The notes below the pieces were generated by a model, which saw nothing but the letters and a program-made list of their open reading frames with translations, was not told where the DNA came from and did no database searches. Below are positions 12,720 to 21,840 of a DNA stretch of 64,000 nucleotides, piece by piece. Position numbers and translations under genes: made by a program. Origin of the DNA: Stenogyne calaminthoides (taxonomy: Eukaryota; Streptophyta; Magnoliopsida; Lamiales; Lamiaceae); contig JBBCBC010000031.1 in NCBI GenBank assembly GCA_037126765.1, positions 3,543,638-3,607,637 on the forward strand, given 5' to 3'. Within the stretch, counting starts at the first letter, position 1; every line of letters starts with the position of its first letter.

Positions 12720-12905
12720 CTCTTGTAAACCAGGTTCACGCTATGAACTCTAATTTAATATGACTCATTTCAATACCAGTCCACGCGATTCGGACTCTCT
12801 CGCGTTGCGCCATCGCACACTCGTTTCAGCCTACACGCTTTGATCTCTCTCGCGTCCGTCGCGTGCTCATTCCAGCCCACGTGTCGTCGCGTCTCGCGGT
12901 CATTC
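12720..12905. other. GC- and CpG-rich island, no gene recognised
   Basis: A stretch with many CGCG/TCGCG words (for example CTCTCTCGCGTCCGTCGCG) in otherwise AT-rich DNA. No ORF of note and no RNA gene recognised. It is absent from copy 2, where a different sequence sits between blocks A and B. Confidence 0.4.
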
Positions 12906-12909
12906 CACG

Positions 12910-13260
12910 CTCTTATATATAACAGTGATAATTTTTTCTGAGTAACAGTAATAGTTTTTCTAAGTAACAGTGATAGTTTTTCTGAATAACAGTGATATTT
13001 TTTATATATAACAGTGATAGTTTATGTGTAACAGTGAAACTTATTATAGCATATAATGACTGTGATAGTTTTTATGAGTAACAATGATAGTTTTTCTAAG
13101 TAACAGTTATAGTTATAATATATAGCAGTGATAATTTATGTGTAACAGTAAAACTTATTATAGCATATATTGACAATGATAGTTTTTCTGAGTAACAGTG
13201 ATAGTTTTTCTGAGTAATAGTGGTAGTTTTTATGAGTAACAGTCATAGTTTTATAACGCT
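12910..13260. repeat. Minisatellite of 'AACAGTGATAGTTTTTCTGAGT' units
   Basis: About a dozen imperfect units of roughly 20-25 bp. A few related units appear near 30425-30480. No coding potential. The following 13261-13530 holds a G-rich non-coding stretch in which I recognise nothing. Confidence 0.75.
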
Positions 13261-13857
13261 GATTTTTTAGTACATGAATCGGGAGAACGCTATTCTCCGA
13301 TTTACCAATGCATGGTGACCTTCATGGTGGCGTGGGGAGGGGATGGGATGGGTAACGACGACGTGCTGTGGGGAGGGTCGCGGCGGGGGAGTGTGGCCGC
13401 GACGAGTTTCTTGGTGGAGAGCATCGCAGCAATTTCAAGTATATCTATCTGACCCATTTGTAATATGAATCAGGTTTGACTCGGGTTTATAGCATGAATC
13501 AGGTCTATACAAGTTTTTGTCATTTTACTCGTCTTTCTGTATCTTAACATGTCATTTGTTAATTAAGAATTTTTTTACAGGATATATATTAATAAATAGA
13601 ATTTATGATTTAACAAAGCGCATTTGGTATATAATCTTAATGAAATACTTAAATGCTCCACAAACACGATGACAATACTGATAACATTATTTCTATAAAT
13701 TAATACTCATAACATTAAGTGTAATTCATTGATAAGTGTTATAATATTGATTTATAAATATAATTTATATAAATTTTATACGGTAAACGAGTTTCACCAA
13801 AAACATACTCCAATTCGAACACGACAAAGTATAGTGTGAACAAGTTTCACGGCGAAA

Positions 13858-14040
13858 CTGGTTAAAGAGTGTGACTTATATTACTAAAGAATGTGACTTT
13901 TTACTGTAAATGGTGTGACGTTTTACTATAAAAAGTATTACTCATAAAAGTGAAAGGTGTGACTTATATTATAGCAAAGAGTGTCGTAGTGATAACTGAA
14001 GGGTGTGACTTATATTACTAAAGAGTATGTCTGTTAAAAA
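13858..14040. repeat. Degenerate 'GTGTGACTTATATTACTAAAGA' repeats
   Basis: Four to five imperfect units containing GTGTGACTTATATTA or GTGTGAC..TTTTACT. They precede the hAT element. Absent at the matching place in copy 2. No gene. Confidence 0.55.
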
Positions 14041-14084
14041 AAAAAAACTAATTTCACGGTGAACAAGTTTCACAGCATATCAAC

Positions 14085-14938
14085 TAGGGGTGAAAACGGA
14101 TCGGATACGGACGGATAGTGTTTATACCGTATCCTAAATCATATTTTTTCTCGAATACGGAAAAGCCGAATTCGGATACGAATTCGGAATATTCGGTATA
14201 TGGATACAGGACGAATATCGGACGAATCCTGGCCGGATTCGAATAACTATAATCGGATAATATATTTCAAACGAAAATCATCAAAATGTGATTGGGCGAC
14301 GGTGGATCTCCTTCCATTTGCTGCGGGCAGCGGCGGTGAAGGGACGACCGCGAAGTAGAGAGGAGAAGAAGAAGAGATGAGAAGAAGTGCGGCTGAATTA
14401 TTTAGTTTTCGACTATTTTCTTAATATAATTACATAAGTATTAAGTAATAATATTATATTATTATTATATATATTAATATAAAATATAAAATAAAATAAC
14501 CAGGTGGCTTAGCCCACCTGGCCACTGGGCTCCCCATTTGAGTGGGAGACCCAGGTTCGATTACCTTTGGGAATGAATTTGGAGTTATGGAAGTTATAAG
14601 GTGGATTGGTGATTTCGTTGTGTATTTGGGTGATTGGTGTACTAACTAGTAATTACTAACAACTAATTTTTCCAAAAAAAAAAAATTAAAAATTAAAATA
14701 TCCAAAAAAAAAAATTAAAAATTAAAAAATTCGGATTTCCGGATTTATTATCCGAATAATATCCGATAAAATATGGTAAAACTCGAATACGGTCGGATAT
14801 TATGTATTCCGAATCCGAAGTCAATTATCCGTATCCGAATCCGTATCTGCCCGGATACCAATTTTTTATACCGAATTCGATACCAATAGGATACGGCTCC
14901 GGATCGATCGGAAAATATCCGATCCGTTTTCACCCCTA
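14085..14938. mobile_element. hAT-type MITE with exact 8-bp target duplication
   Basis: Terminal inverted repeats TAGGGGTGAAAACGGATCGG and its complement CCGATCCGTTTTCACCCCTA bound the element. ATATCAAC flanks it on both sides (14077-14084 and 14939-14946). An 8-bp duplication and TAGGGGTG ends are typical of hAT. Subterminal regions are full of CGGATA/TATCCG words, which hAT transposases often bind. No transposase ORF. Absent from copy 2. Confidence 0.9.
14500..14695 (+). mobile_element. Possible tRNA-derived SINE inside the hAT MITE
   Basis: A box-like TGGCTTAGCCC (14505-14515) and B box-like GGTTCGATTAC (14554-14564) have tRNA-gene spacing. They are followed by non-tRNA sequence and an A-rich tail (about 14670-14690). 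It is not a functional tRNA because the arms do not pair into a cloverleaf. No clear target duplication was found. Confidence 0.45.
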
Positions 14939-15229
14939 ATATCAACTCTTCGAACACTATAGTAATATATACTTGTATATTAATTGCGAATTTCTAGCGA
15001 TCAAATCGAAAAATAAATAAATAATATATATGTATATATAAAAGTATACAAATTTATTCAACATCTATAATTAGAATTACGCGCCTTCAATTAAACCAAA
15101 ATGATTATTTTTTTCTACAGTTATCCTTTCTTTTTCTCATTAAGATTGCAAATTTGCAATTTTAATAATTAATATGAAAAATTCTGAACCCCATAATTGA
15201 AATAAGAGTTTGTCTATATAAAATAAGTT

Positions 15230-15498
15230 GACAAAGTCTAGTATAAAAATTTTCATACATGAAAAAAATTTAATTTACAATCAAATTCTGTAATTGGTGA
15301 AGGTAAGACAAAATTGAGTGGTTCATGGTTCACTCGACCCAAGTGGTTCATGGTTCACCCGGCCCGAATAGATCATAATTTAGAGTTCAAATAAGTTTAT
15401 CCTTCAATTGGTTCGTAATTATCTCATTCACTTAAATGGTTGATTTAGGGCAATTTTATAAATTTTTATACATGAAAATTTTCACACTAGACTTGCTC
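15230..15498. mobile_element. Mutator-like MITE with 9-bp target duplication
   Basis: Ends GACAAAGTCTAGTATAAAAA and (inverted) GAGCAAGTCTAGTGTGAAAA form terminal repeats of about 35 bp. AAATAAGTT flanks it exactly on both sides (15221-15229, 15499-15507). The matching place in copy 2 (near 58318) is an empty site with a single copy of that target. No ORF. Confidence 0.85.
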
Positions 15499-15899
15499 AA
15501 ATAAGTTTATCCTTCAATTGGTTCGTAACTATCTCATTCCCTTAGAACAATTAACTAATATTTTCTAATAAAACAAGAATAATACTAAACAATAAACAAT
15601 AAAGAGCCCTTGAACTAATTCAAGAAAATTATAATACTAAAATATTCGTAAGGGTTTAATTATTCCAGAATTTAGCATGTTCAATAATGTTGATATTAGC
15701 CTTTAAAAATAAAATAAAATATAATAATATTAATATTAAGGAATTATATGCCAAAAAGAATACTTCTCCACCTCATTACAAGTTTAAATTTTTAGACGAG
15801 ACAAAATTCTTTTAGTTGATGCATGCATGCATTTGTACCTTATTTGCACCATCACTCTTTCAATTTTTATTTTTTGGAGTACATAAATTATAATATATA

Positions 15900-16100
15900 A
15901 TTTTGATATGGAGCTTAATATTTTTTTTTACCCGTTTCGAACCCAACCCGATCCGAACCCGATCCAAGCGGTTCATGGTTCACCCGACCCGAATGGTTAA
16001 TGATTTAGGATTTACGGTTTCATAATTTAGGGTTTAGTTTAGGAATATCACATAAGCTATTAGGCTCCATAAAGAGTCCAATATTAGGCTCCATATCAAG
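15900..16100. other. Copy-1-specific spacer with 'ACCCGACCCGAA' words
   Basis: Non-coding sequence with CCCGATCCGAACCCGATCC and GGTTCATGGTTCACCCG words, shared with the inside of the MITE at 15230-15498. It separates block B's left part from the first gene unit. No gene seen. Confidence 0.4.
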
Positions 16101-16296
16101 ACTGTTATAACATATATCCTAATTAAATTATGAGGATGTGCAATGAGCATGCAGGAGAAGGAAAACGTCTAAGTATAAACATATGAAACAAACCATATTA
16201 AGGTGGATAGAATTAATTTTATTCAACACATAAATTAAATATAAAAATTGTGAAGATTCACATCCAGATGGACTTAAAGATTTTATTATTGATGGT

Positions 16297-16804
16297 TTGG
16301 TTCCCCTGTTTTTTAACTTTTATGGGCGGCTTTCTCCGTCTCGTGCTGCAACACTTGTACCCGATCATTCAAAAAATCTTCCCGTAAAAATGTGGGGGTC
16401 CACCCCACTTGTAACGTCGGTGTTGGTTTACAATCTACAACCCTCTTTTCTTGGTCATTCAAGAAATCTTCCATTATAAATGTGGGACCCCACTTGTGGC
16501 ACCGAAGCCATATTATCTCCAACAATTTTTTTCTTGGTTATCGGCAACATCTGCCAGGGAAATATTACGGCCCAAAATTCCTTTATCTTTATTATTCTCA
16601 GTCTCTTGTTTTTCTATTTTCGGAGAAGGACTGACTTTCTCCGTCTCCTGTGGTGGCTGGCGCTAGCCATGGATCGACAGAACGTGAAATTTCATCATCC
16701 AACTCTGTATGCATATTAAGCCAGGCAAGCACTTTATTCTTTCTTTCTTCATCTTCAATTTCTTGATTGTCAATCATTTTTCTCCTTTTATTTTGCCGAT
16801 CCAT
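16297..16804 (-). pseudogene. NIMIN-like pseudogene, tandem copy of the 199-aa gene
   Basis: The N-terminal part (16598-16804, ATG at 16804) reads MDRQNKRRKMIDNQEIEDEE and on to 'LAWLNMHTELDDEISR', almost the same as the intact genes at 18377 and 59799. It then jumps to 'SVDPWLAP', so about 28 residues including the first W-T-P-T-F...D-D-F motif are missing. After 'ENRKTRD' a frameshift and stop follow. The C-terminal part (16313-16525) continues in another frame with two partly preserved motifs ('KWGPTFIMEDF' and 'GWTPTFLREDF'). A TATA-like TTATATATA lies at 16855-16863, at the same distance as in the intact genes. It is part of a unit of about 1.35 kb repeated in tandem with 18180-19560. 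Probably a non-functional paralogue. Confidence 0.75.
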
Positions 16805-17444
16805 AACTTAGAAGAGCTGGTGGTTATACTTTATTCCCTAAAAAGAAAAGAGTGTTATATATAGATGAAAGAAATGCTATAAGTGATGGATGAGACATGT
16901 GAGGTGGGTGTTCAGACGTATTCATTATTTTTTTGGGAGATATTGTATAATTTATGATACTTGTTTACTCAAATTCATTTGAAATAGTTTATCAAATTTA
17001 TATAATATCGAGAAATGGTTTTCGTGCGTATCACAATTTTATTATGTAAAATGAGACTTCAATTAATATTTTTTTAATCATTTTTATTTCAATTATGCAA
17101 TATTCATCTCATATTTATACATAAATATTAAATATACTATTTTATTTCATGTTCCAACTAGAATATGCAATATAACCGCCTATAAAATCTAGTTGATCTA
17201 GAGTACTATAAAAAATTCAATATACAATAAATATTGTGGGCTAGAATATAAGCCCATTAACAGCTGGGCCGAAAAGAAATAATGACCCAACTGACAAAGT
17301 GTAACAAGAAATTAACAATGTTTCGAAAAAAAAATAAATCAAGAAATTAACAAAATAATTAAATCAGTTAAAGTTAGCAAAAACTCGTTCAAAACAGGCG
17401 AAATATTAGGACCCATCAACATTACTCGCTTATGTCATTTTAAA

Positions 17445-18171
17445 TAGATTTTAACAGTCTATGAATTTTAATACTCTATAAATTTTCTTTGATTTTCTTC
17501 CAAAAATATAAATAGATTTCACTCTCCAAAATCTCTTCTAACGACCAGAGATTTTTACATATTCTCTAAAAAAAACTCTGAAGATAAAAGGTTAGAAGAA
17601 AAAAACCTAACTATTCAATTGGTGTTCCTCGCTACATTTTTAAGCAAGAAAAGTCCTTTCTTAGTTGAAATATATCATCCATTTTCTACCCTTACTAGAA
17701 AGGCAGTTTATCCAAGATTTGTATTGCATCTTTGGTGTTGTCTTGAGATTTTATGTGTCTGGGTGTCTTATGCACAAATCATGAGCAATTTGAAATTTTA
17801 TGCGATTCCATTGTTATTTGTAGTGGAATTATTTGATACTTAGGAAATCTTGGTGAAAACTGTTGATAGGATAACCCTAGAAGGATGATGACCCGAAATT
17901 TCCACAGAACTAGATATTTTAAAAAGATTGTGTAATAGTTTTTAAAAAGATTATTTAAAAAGATTGTGTATTAGTACCAGAAGAAGTGTAGGGAAATTCA
18001 TGTAAATCAATAAAAAAAAGTGTATTCCACAATTCTGTCAACTATATAAAAATCCATGTAAATCAATAAAAAAAGTTACCCAAAATCTGCATGGAGTCTA
18101 TGAATTTTTTAAATTCACAGACTTTTTAAAGTCCAAAAAAATCCAATAGAATCTCAATTGAATGCACCCCC
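17445..18171. mobile_element. Tourist-type MITE, left end missing
   Basis: Matches 58860-59593 inside the complete copy-2 element and ends AATTGAATGCACCCCC before TTA. Its left end is fused to the end of the first tandem gene unit at 'CTTATGTCAT', marking the breakpoint of the tandem duplication. The ORF at 17619-17843 lies within it and has no support as a gene. Confidence 0.7.
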
Positions 18172-18376
18172 TTAACTTTTATTTTGAGTAGATAAATTAT
18201 AACATATATCCTAATTAAATTATGAGGATGTGCAATGAGCATGCAGGAGAAGGAAAACGTCTAAATAAACATACTAAACAAACCATATTAAGTTGGGTAG
18301 AATTAACTTTATTCAACACATAAATTAAACAAAAGAATTTGTGAAAATTCACATCGAGATGGACCTAAAGATTTTA

Positions 18377-18976
18377 TTATTGATGGTTTGGTTCCCCTGT
18401 TTTTCTACTTTTATGGGCCGCTTTCTCCGTCTCTTGCTGCAACACTTGTACCTGATCATCCAAGAAATCTTCTCGTATAAATGTGGGTGTCCACCCCACT
18501 TGTGGCATCGGTGTCGGCTTACTATCTATAATCCATTTTTCTTGGTCATCCAAAAAATCTTCAATTATAAATGTGGGGGTCCACCCCACTCGTGGCACCG
18601 ACGCCATATTATCTCCAACATTTTTTTCTTGATCATCGGCAGCACCTGCCAGCAGAGAAATCATGTTACGGCCCAAAGTTCCTCCATCATTCTTCGTCTC
18701 TTGTTTTTCTACTTCCGTAGAAGGACTGGCTTTCTCCTTCTCCTGTGGTGGTGCTAGCCATGGATCCACCAAGAAATCGTCTAATATAAATGTGGGGGTC
18801 CACCCCACTTGTGTCTTGTTATTTTCGATCACTAATTCTTTGTAATCGGCAGCCCGTGAAACTTCATCATCCAACTCCGTATGCATGTTAAGCCATGCAA
18901 ACACTTTTTTCTTTCTTTCTTCATCTTCAATTTCTTGATTGTCAATCATTTTTCTCCACTTATTTTGCCTATCCAT
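18377..18976 (-). CDS. NIMIN-like protein with three W-x-P-T-F..[DE]DF motifs
   Basis: Intact intronless 199-aa ORF. The start is the first ATG after a TATA box about 50 bp upstream, and the same start context (AGTTATGGAT) occurs in all paralogues. Order of features: Lys/Arg-rich start (1-10), acidic/basic helix with 'EERKKKVFAWLN' (19-30), then motif 1 W59-TPTFILDD-F68, motif 2 W132-TPTFIIED-F141 and motif 3 W162-TPTFIRED-F171, with Glu/Gln/Lys-rich linkers. There is no signal peptide or membrane segment. Known: NIMIN/NRR proteins are small nuclear proteins that bind NPR1 through an 'EDF' motif within W-x-P-x-F-x-x-E-D-F and tune salicylic-acid-induced genes. Inferred: this is a divergent member with the binding motif triplicated. 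No EAR/DLN motif was found here. The copy-2 gene at 59799-60398 differs at about eight residues. NIMIN-like assignment moderately sure; expression unknown. Confidence 0.7.
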   Translation of the reverse strand: MDRQNKWRKMIDNQEIEDEERKKKVFAWLNMHTELDDEVSRAADYKELVIENNKTQVGWTPTFILDDFLVDPWLAPPQEKEKASPSTEVEKQETKNDGGTLGRNMISLLAGAADDQEKNVGDNMASVPRVGWTPTFIIEDFLDDQEKWIIDSKPTPMPQVGWTPTFIREDFLDDQVQVLQQETEKAAHKSRKTGEPNHQ

Positions 18977-19025
18977 AACTCAGAAGAGGTGGTGCTTGTT
19001 CTTTATTCCCTAAAAGAAAAGAGTG

Positions 19026-19035
19026 TTATATATAG
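19026..19035 (-). promoter_or_regulatory. TATA box of the 199-aa gene
   Basis: CTATATATAA on the minus strand, about 50-60 bp before the ATG at 18976. Conserved at 16855 (pseudogene) and 60448 (copy 2). The implied leader is very short (roughly 20-30 nt). Confidence 0.6.
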
Positions 19036-19729
19036 AAGAAAGAAATGCTATAAGTGATGGATGAGACATGTGAGGTGGGTGTTTAGACATATTCATTGTT
19101 TTTTGGGAGATATTGTATAATTTATGATACTTGTTTACTCAAATTAATTTTGAAATAGTTTATCAAATTTATATAATATCGAGAAATGGTATTCGTGTGT
19201 ATCACAATTTTATTATGTAAAATGAGACTTCAATTAATATTTTTTTAATTATTTTTATTTTAATTATGTAATATTCGTCTCATATTTATACATAAATATA
19301 CTATTTAATTTCATGTTCCAACTAGAATATGCAATATAACCGCCTATAAAATCTAGTTGATCTAAAATTATAGTACTACAAAAAATTCAATATACAATAA
19401 ATATTGTAGGCTAGAATATAAGCCCATTAACAGTTGGGCCGAAAAGAAATAATGACACTGACAAAGTGTAACGGGAAATTAACAATGTTTTGAAAAAAAA
19501 AACAAGAAATTAACAAAATAATTAAATCAGTTAAAGTTAGCAAAAACCTCGTTCAAAACAGGCGAAATGTCTTTGTATATCTCATGAAAACTTCCGTAAC
19601 AATTAACAATAGAAAAGTCTTCCGAAACAATAGAAAAGTGATTATTAGAAAAAATAAATAAACATACAAAATGATTAATAAACATACAAAATGAACCATT
19701 TTAAATTACGAGAGAAAAAAAAACATAAA

Positions 19730-20233
19730 TCAATAGAAATTATGAAAGTTTACTTGTTTTTCTATTTTTTGATAAGGACCGGCTTTCACTATCTCTTGTG
19801 ATTTCTCAATTTGTTGTCGCGGCAGTGGCGGTGGAGCCTTCAAAAAGTCTTCCGAAAGTGTTGGCATCCATCTTGTTGCAGCGGGTGGTGGCGGCGGTAA
19901 CATATTATTTCTAGTCCCTTTTGCTCTGTCATCAGCAAAATCTACCGGAGGAAGATTGAGATCAAATCTTTTTTCTCCATCTTTCTCACTTGCAGTGTTA
20001 GCTTGTTGTTTTCCTATTTCCGTCGATGGACCGACTTTCTCTGTTTTCTCCATTTCTGGCGGCGGGAAGAAATCTTCCAATATAAATTTGGGAGTCCATG
20101 GTTTAAATCTCCTTGCAGCTGATTGACTGTGTAGTTCTCTGGAATTTTTAATCAATGCAAAAAAATTATTGATCTCTTTATCTTCAATTTTTTCATCGTC
20201 CTCTATTTTTGTTTTCTTGTTCTGTCCATCCAT
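19730..20233 (-). CDS. NIMIN-like protein with EDF motifs and DLNxxP repression motif
   Basis: Intact intronless 167-aa ORF, ATG at 20233 in the family context AGTTATGGAT. Features in order: basic start 'MDGQNKKTK', acidic stretch with 'EDKEINNFFALIKNSREL' (17-34), motif 1 W46-TPKFILED-F55, 'DLNLPP' at 91-96, a proline run (113-117), and a second, one-residue-shorter motif W122-MPTLSED-F130. Known: the FFALI-type helix, the W-x-P-x-F-x-x-E-D-F element and a DLN/LxL-type EAR motif together are the hallmark of NIM1-interacting proteins. The EDF part contacts NPR1 and the EAR motif recruits TOPLESS-type co-repressors. Inferred: a nuclear modulator of salicylic-acid responses. It lies about 750 bp downstream, in its own sense, of nothing coding; the 199-aa gene follows on the same strand, each with its own TATA box. 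Its partner in copy 2 is 61154-61657. Best NIMIN candidate in the window. Confidence 0.75.
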   Translation of the reverse strand: MDGQNKKTKIEDDEKIEDKEINNFFALIKNSRELHSQSAARRFKPWTPKFILEDFFPPPEMEKTEKVGPSTEIGKQQANTASEKDGEKRFDLNLPPVDFADDRAKGTRNNMLPPPPPAATRWMPTLSEDFLKAPPPLPRQQIEKSQEIVKAGPYQKIEKQVNFHNFY

Positions 20234-20320
20234 AACTTAGACCGTAAAAAAGAAGAGGGAGTGGTAAGTGGTAATGGTAGTGGTAGAGTAGTTGTTGAAC
20301 TTTATTCTGAGAAGGAGAAA

Positions 20321-20330
20321 TTTATATATA
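20321..20330 (-). promoter_or_regulatory. TATA box of the 167-aa gene
   Basis: TATATATAAA on the minus strand about 88 bp before the ATG at 20233, conserved at 61746-61755 in copy 2. A TTGACT-type W-box core would need to be read on the appropriate strand. A TTGAC core is visible on the plus strand near 20493, but one core alone is weak evidence. Confidence 0.55.
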
Positions 20331-20635
20331 CATAATATGAGATACTATTTTATCAATTTAATATGATATTGAGAAAACAGTTCTATGATAACAAATCTCA
20401 TTATGCGAGATGTGACTTTAATTAATATTTTGTGTTCACTTTAATTAGAAGTGTTGATCGATTTAATTTCATTTAAGAAACAATATTAAAATTTGACTGT
20501 TTATGTATATAATGTGAAGTTATAATTTTAATATGATTTACATAATATGATATGATATGCAGTCAAAATATATCCAACATACCACTTATTTATTATTTTA
20601 GTACTATTAAAAAGTTGTCATCAACCCAAAAATAA

Positions 20636-20805
20636 GGCAACGTCTCATATACACTTAGTGCACGAACTCTAAATCCGTGCACTCACTTTGATCCTGCCCA
20701 TTTAATTGTGGATCCTCATTTTCACTAATGGCAAGGTCTCATTTTTTTAATGGTCGCTCTTATACCTGAGTGCACGGTGCGCACTTGGTACACTTGAGAC
20801 CCACT
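20636..20805. mobile_element. 170-bp MITE with 10-bp target duplication
   Basis: Subterminal inverted repeats GTCTCATATACACTTAGTGC and (inverted) GTCTCAAGTGTACCAAGTGC. CCAAAAATAA flanks both sides exactly (20626-20635, 20806-20815). Mutator-like by duplication length. The same element is at 62061-62230, so it predates the segmental duplication. Confidence 0.8.
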
Positions 20806-21023
20806 CCAAAAATAAATGACAAAATATTTTTATGTATGAAATAATTTCATACATGAGATGGGGCACCCACTATTTTTTTTTAAATATTACAATATTATAT
20901 TTAATTATATTTCATGTCACCATAAAATCATCTCATACAAATACGCTTTAAAATAAATACGTACAAGATTATTGGGTCATACTAATTAGGTTGGATAAAG
21001 ATCAAATTAATTCAAACAAGAAG

Positions 21024-21143
21024 GTATTATGTACATCATGTTCATCGTGCACCACTATTATTATTGTTTGTAAGGATCAATAAGTATTGATTCTTACAAA
21101 CAATAATAATAGTAGTGTATAGTGAACATGATGCACATAATAC
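21024..21143. repeat. Near-perfect 120-bp palindrome (59-bp arms, 2-nt loop)
   Basis: The left arm 21024-21082 and right arm 21085-21143 are reverse complements with only a few mismatches (centre: GGATCAATA-AG-TATTGATTC). The arms are AT-rich in the middle and share CATCATGTTCA / TGAACATGATG. It is conserved in copy 2 at 62449-62568. Either a tiny MITE or a hairpin that could yield small RNAs. Confidence 0.85.
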
Positions 21144-21564
21144 TTTGTCCAATGGTTAATAACCGATTCTAATATTTGAATGCATAACATGGTTTTATTC
21201 TTCAAACAGATGATAGTAATTCACGAAATCTAAATGAGGGAAAAAATATCAAGAATTAATATATTTGCTAGGAAAATTATATAAACGAATTAATTTCACA
21301 CTTTTTTATAGATTTAATTTTTTAGTTAATAAAATTAGTTTATATATATTAAAAAAAATCAATTTATAAAGTGGTGTGAAATTAATTCGTATATATTATT
21401 TTACCTATCAAAAAAATTCGTTTATACTATTTTTCTAACATAAGTGCGCTCCGCGAGGAACTCATTGATGATTTTCATATCAAAAGTATATCCTATCTTC
21501 ATTTTATATTAATTGTTATGATAAAATAAAAGTTCATAAAATTTTGATATATATACCCTTAATT

Positions 21565-21840
21565 AAATGAGGGACTCTTGAGTGAGACAATCTCATGGTG
21601 AAACGCAATATAATTTGGACAACGACACTTTAATACTTTAAATTGAGGAGAAATGGTAAAAGAATCAAAAGTACGTGGAAAAAATATATTTTTCATTAGA
21701 GACACTTTTGCGTGAGACAGTCTCACGGTGAGACGGAGTGTCATTTGGACATTGATGCTTTAACACTTTGAAAGGGGTGTGTATTAATTGTGCTAAGTTG
21801 TACTCTGTCTCATATATGAGACTGTCTCATATGAGTTTTT
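21565..21840. repeat. Two direct copies of a 'GTGAGAC..TCTCA.GGTGA' repeat
   Basis: Unit 1 (about 21570-21645) and unit 2 (about 21700-21780) share 'CTTGAGTGAGACAATCTCATGG'-like and 'ATTTGGACA..GA..CTTTAA.ACTTT' words. A third copy is at about 31306-31480. Unit 2 ends in TCTCATATATGAGACTGTCTCA, an inverted word. Probably an unclassified MITE family. The first unit is also present at 63005-63095. Confidence 0.5.

Larger units (their letters stand above)
13530..21640. repeat. Segmental duplication, block B (copy 1)
   Basis: Matches about 56965-63103 in direct orientation, from 'GTCATTTGTTA.TTAAGA' through both gene types, the 170-bp MITE and the long hairpin to 'AAAAGTACGTG'. Copy 1 additionally has a hAT MITE, a small Mutator-like MITE and an extra tandem gene unit. 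Copy 2 additionally has other MITEs and a complete Tourist element. Together with block A this is one duplicated segment of about 10-13 kb without insertions. Confidence 0.85.

Noticed and set aside
17619..17843. 74-aa plus-strand frame with hydrophobic residues
   Set aside because: It lies inside a Tourist MITE, and the equivalent stretch in copy 2 does not keep the same open frame.
18341..18757. 138-aa plus-strand frame, also at 59763-60179
   Set aside because: It is the antisense shadow of the 199-aa gene; the minus frame has the sensible motif structure, start context and TATA box.
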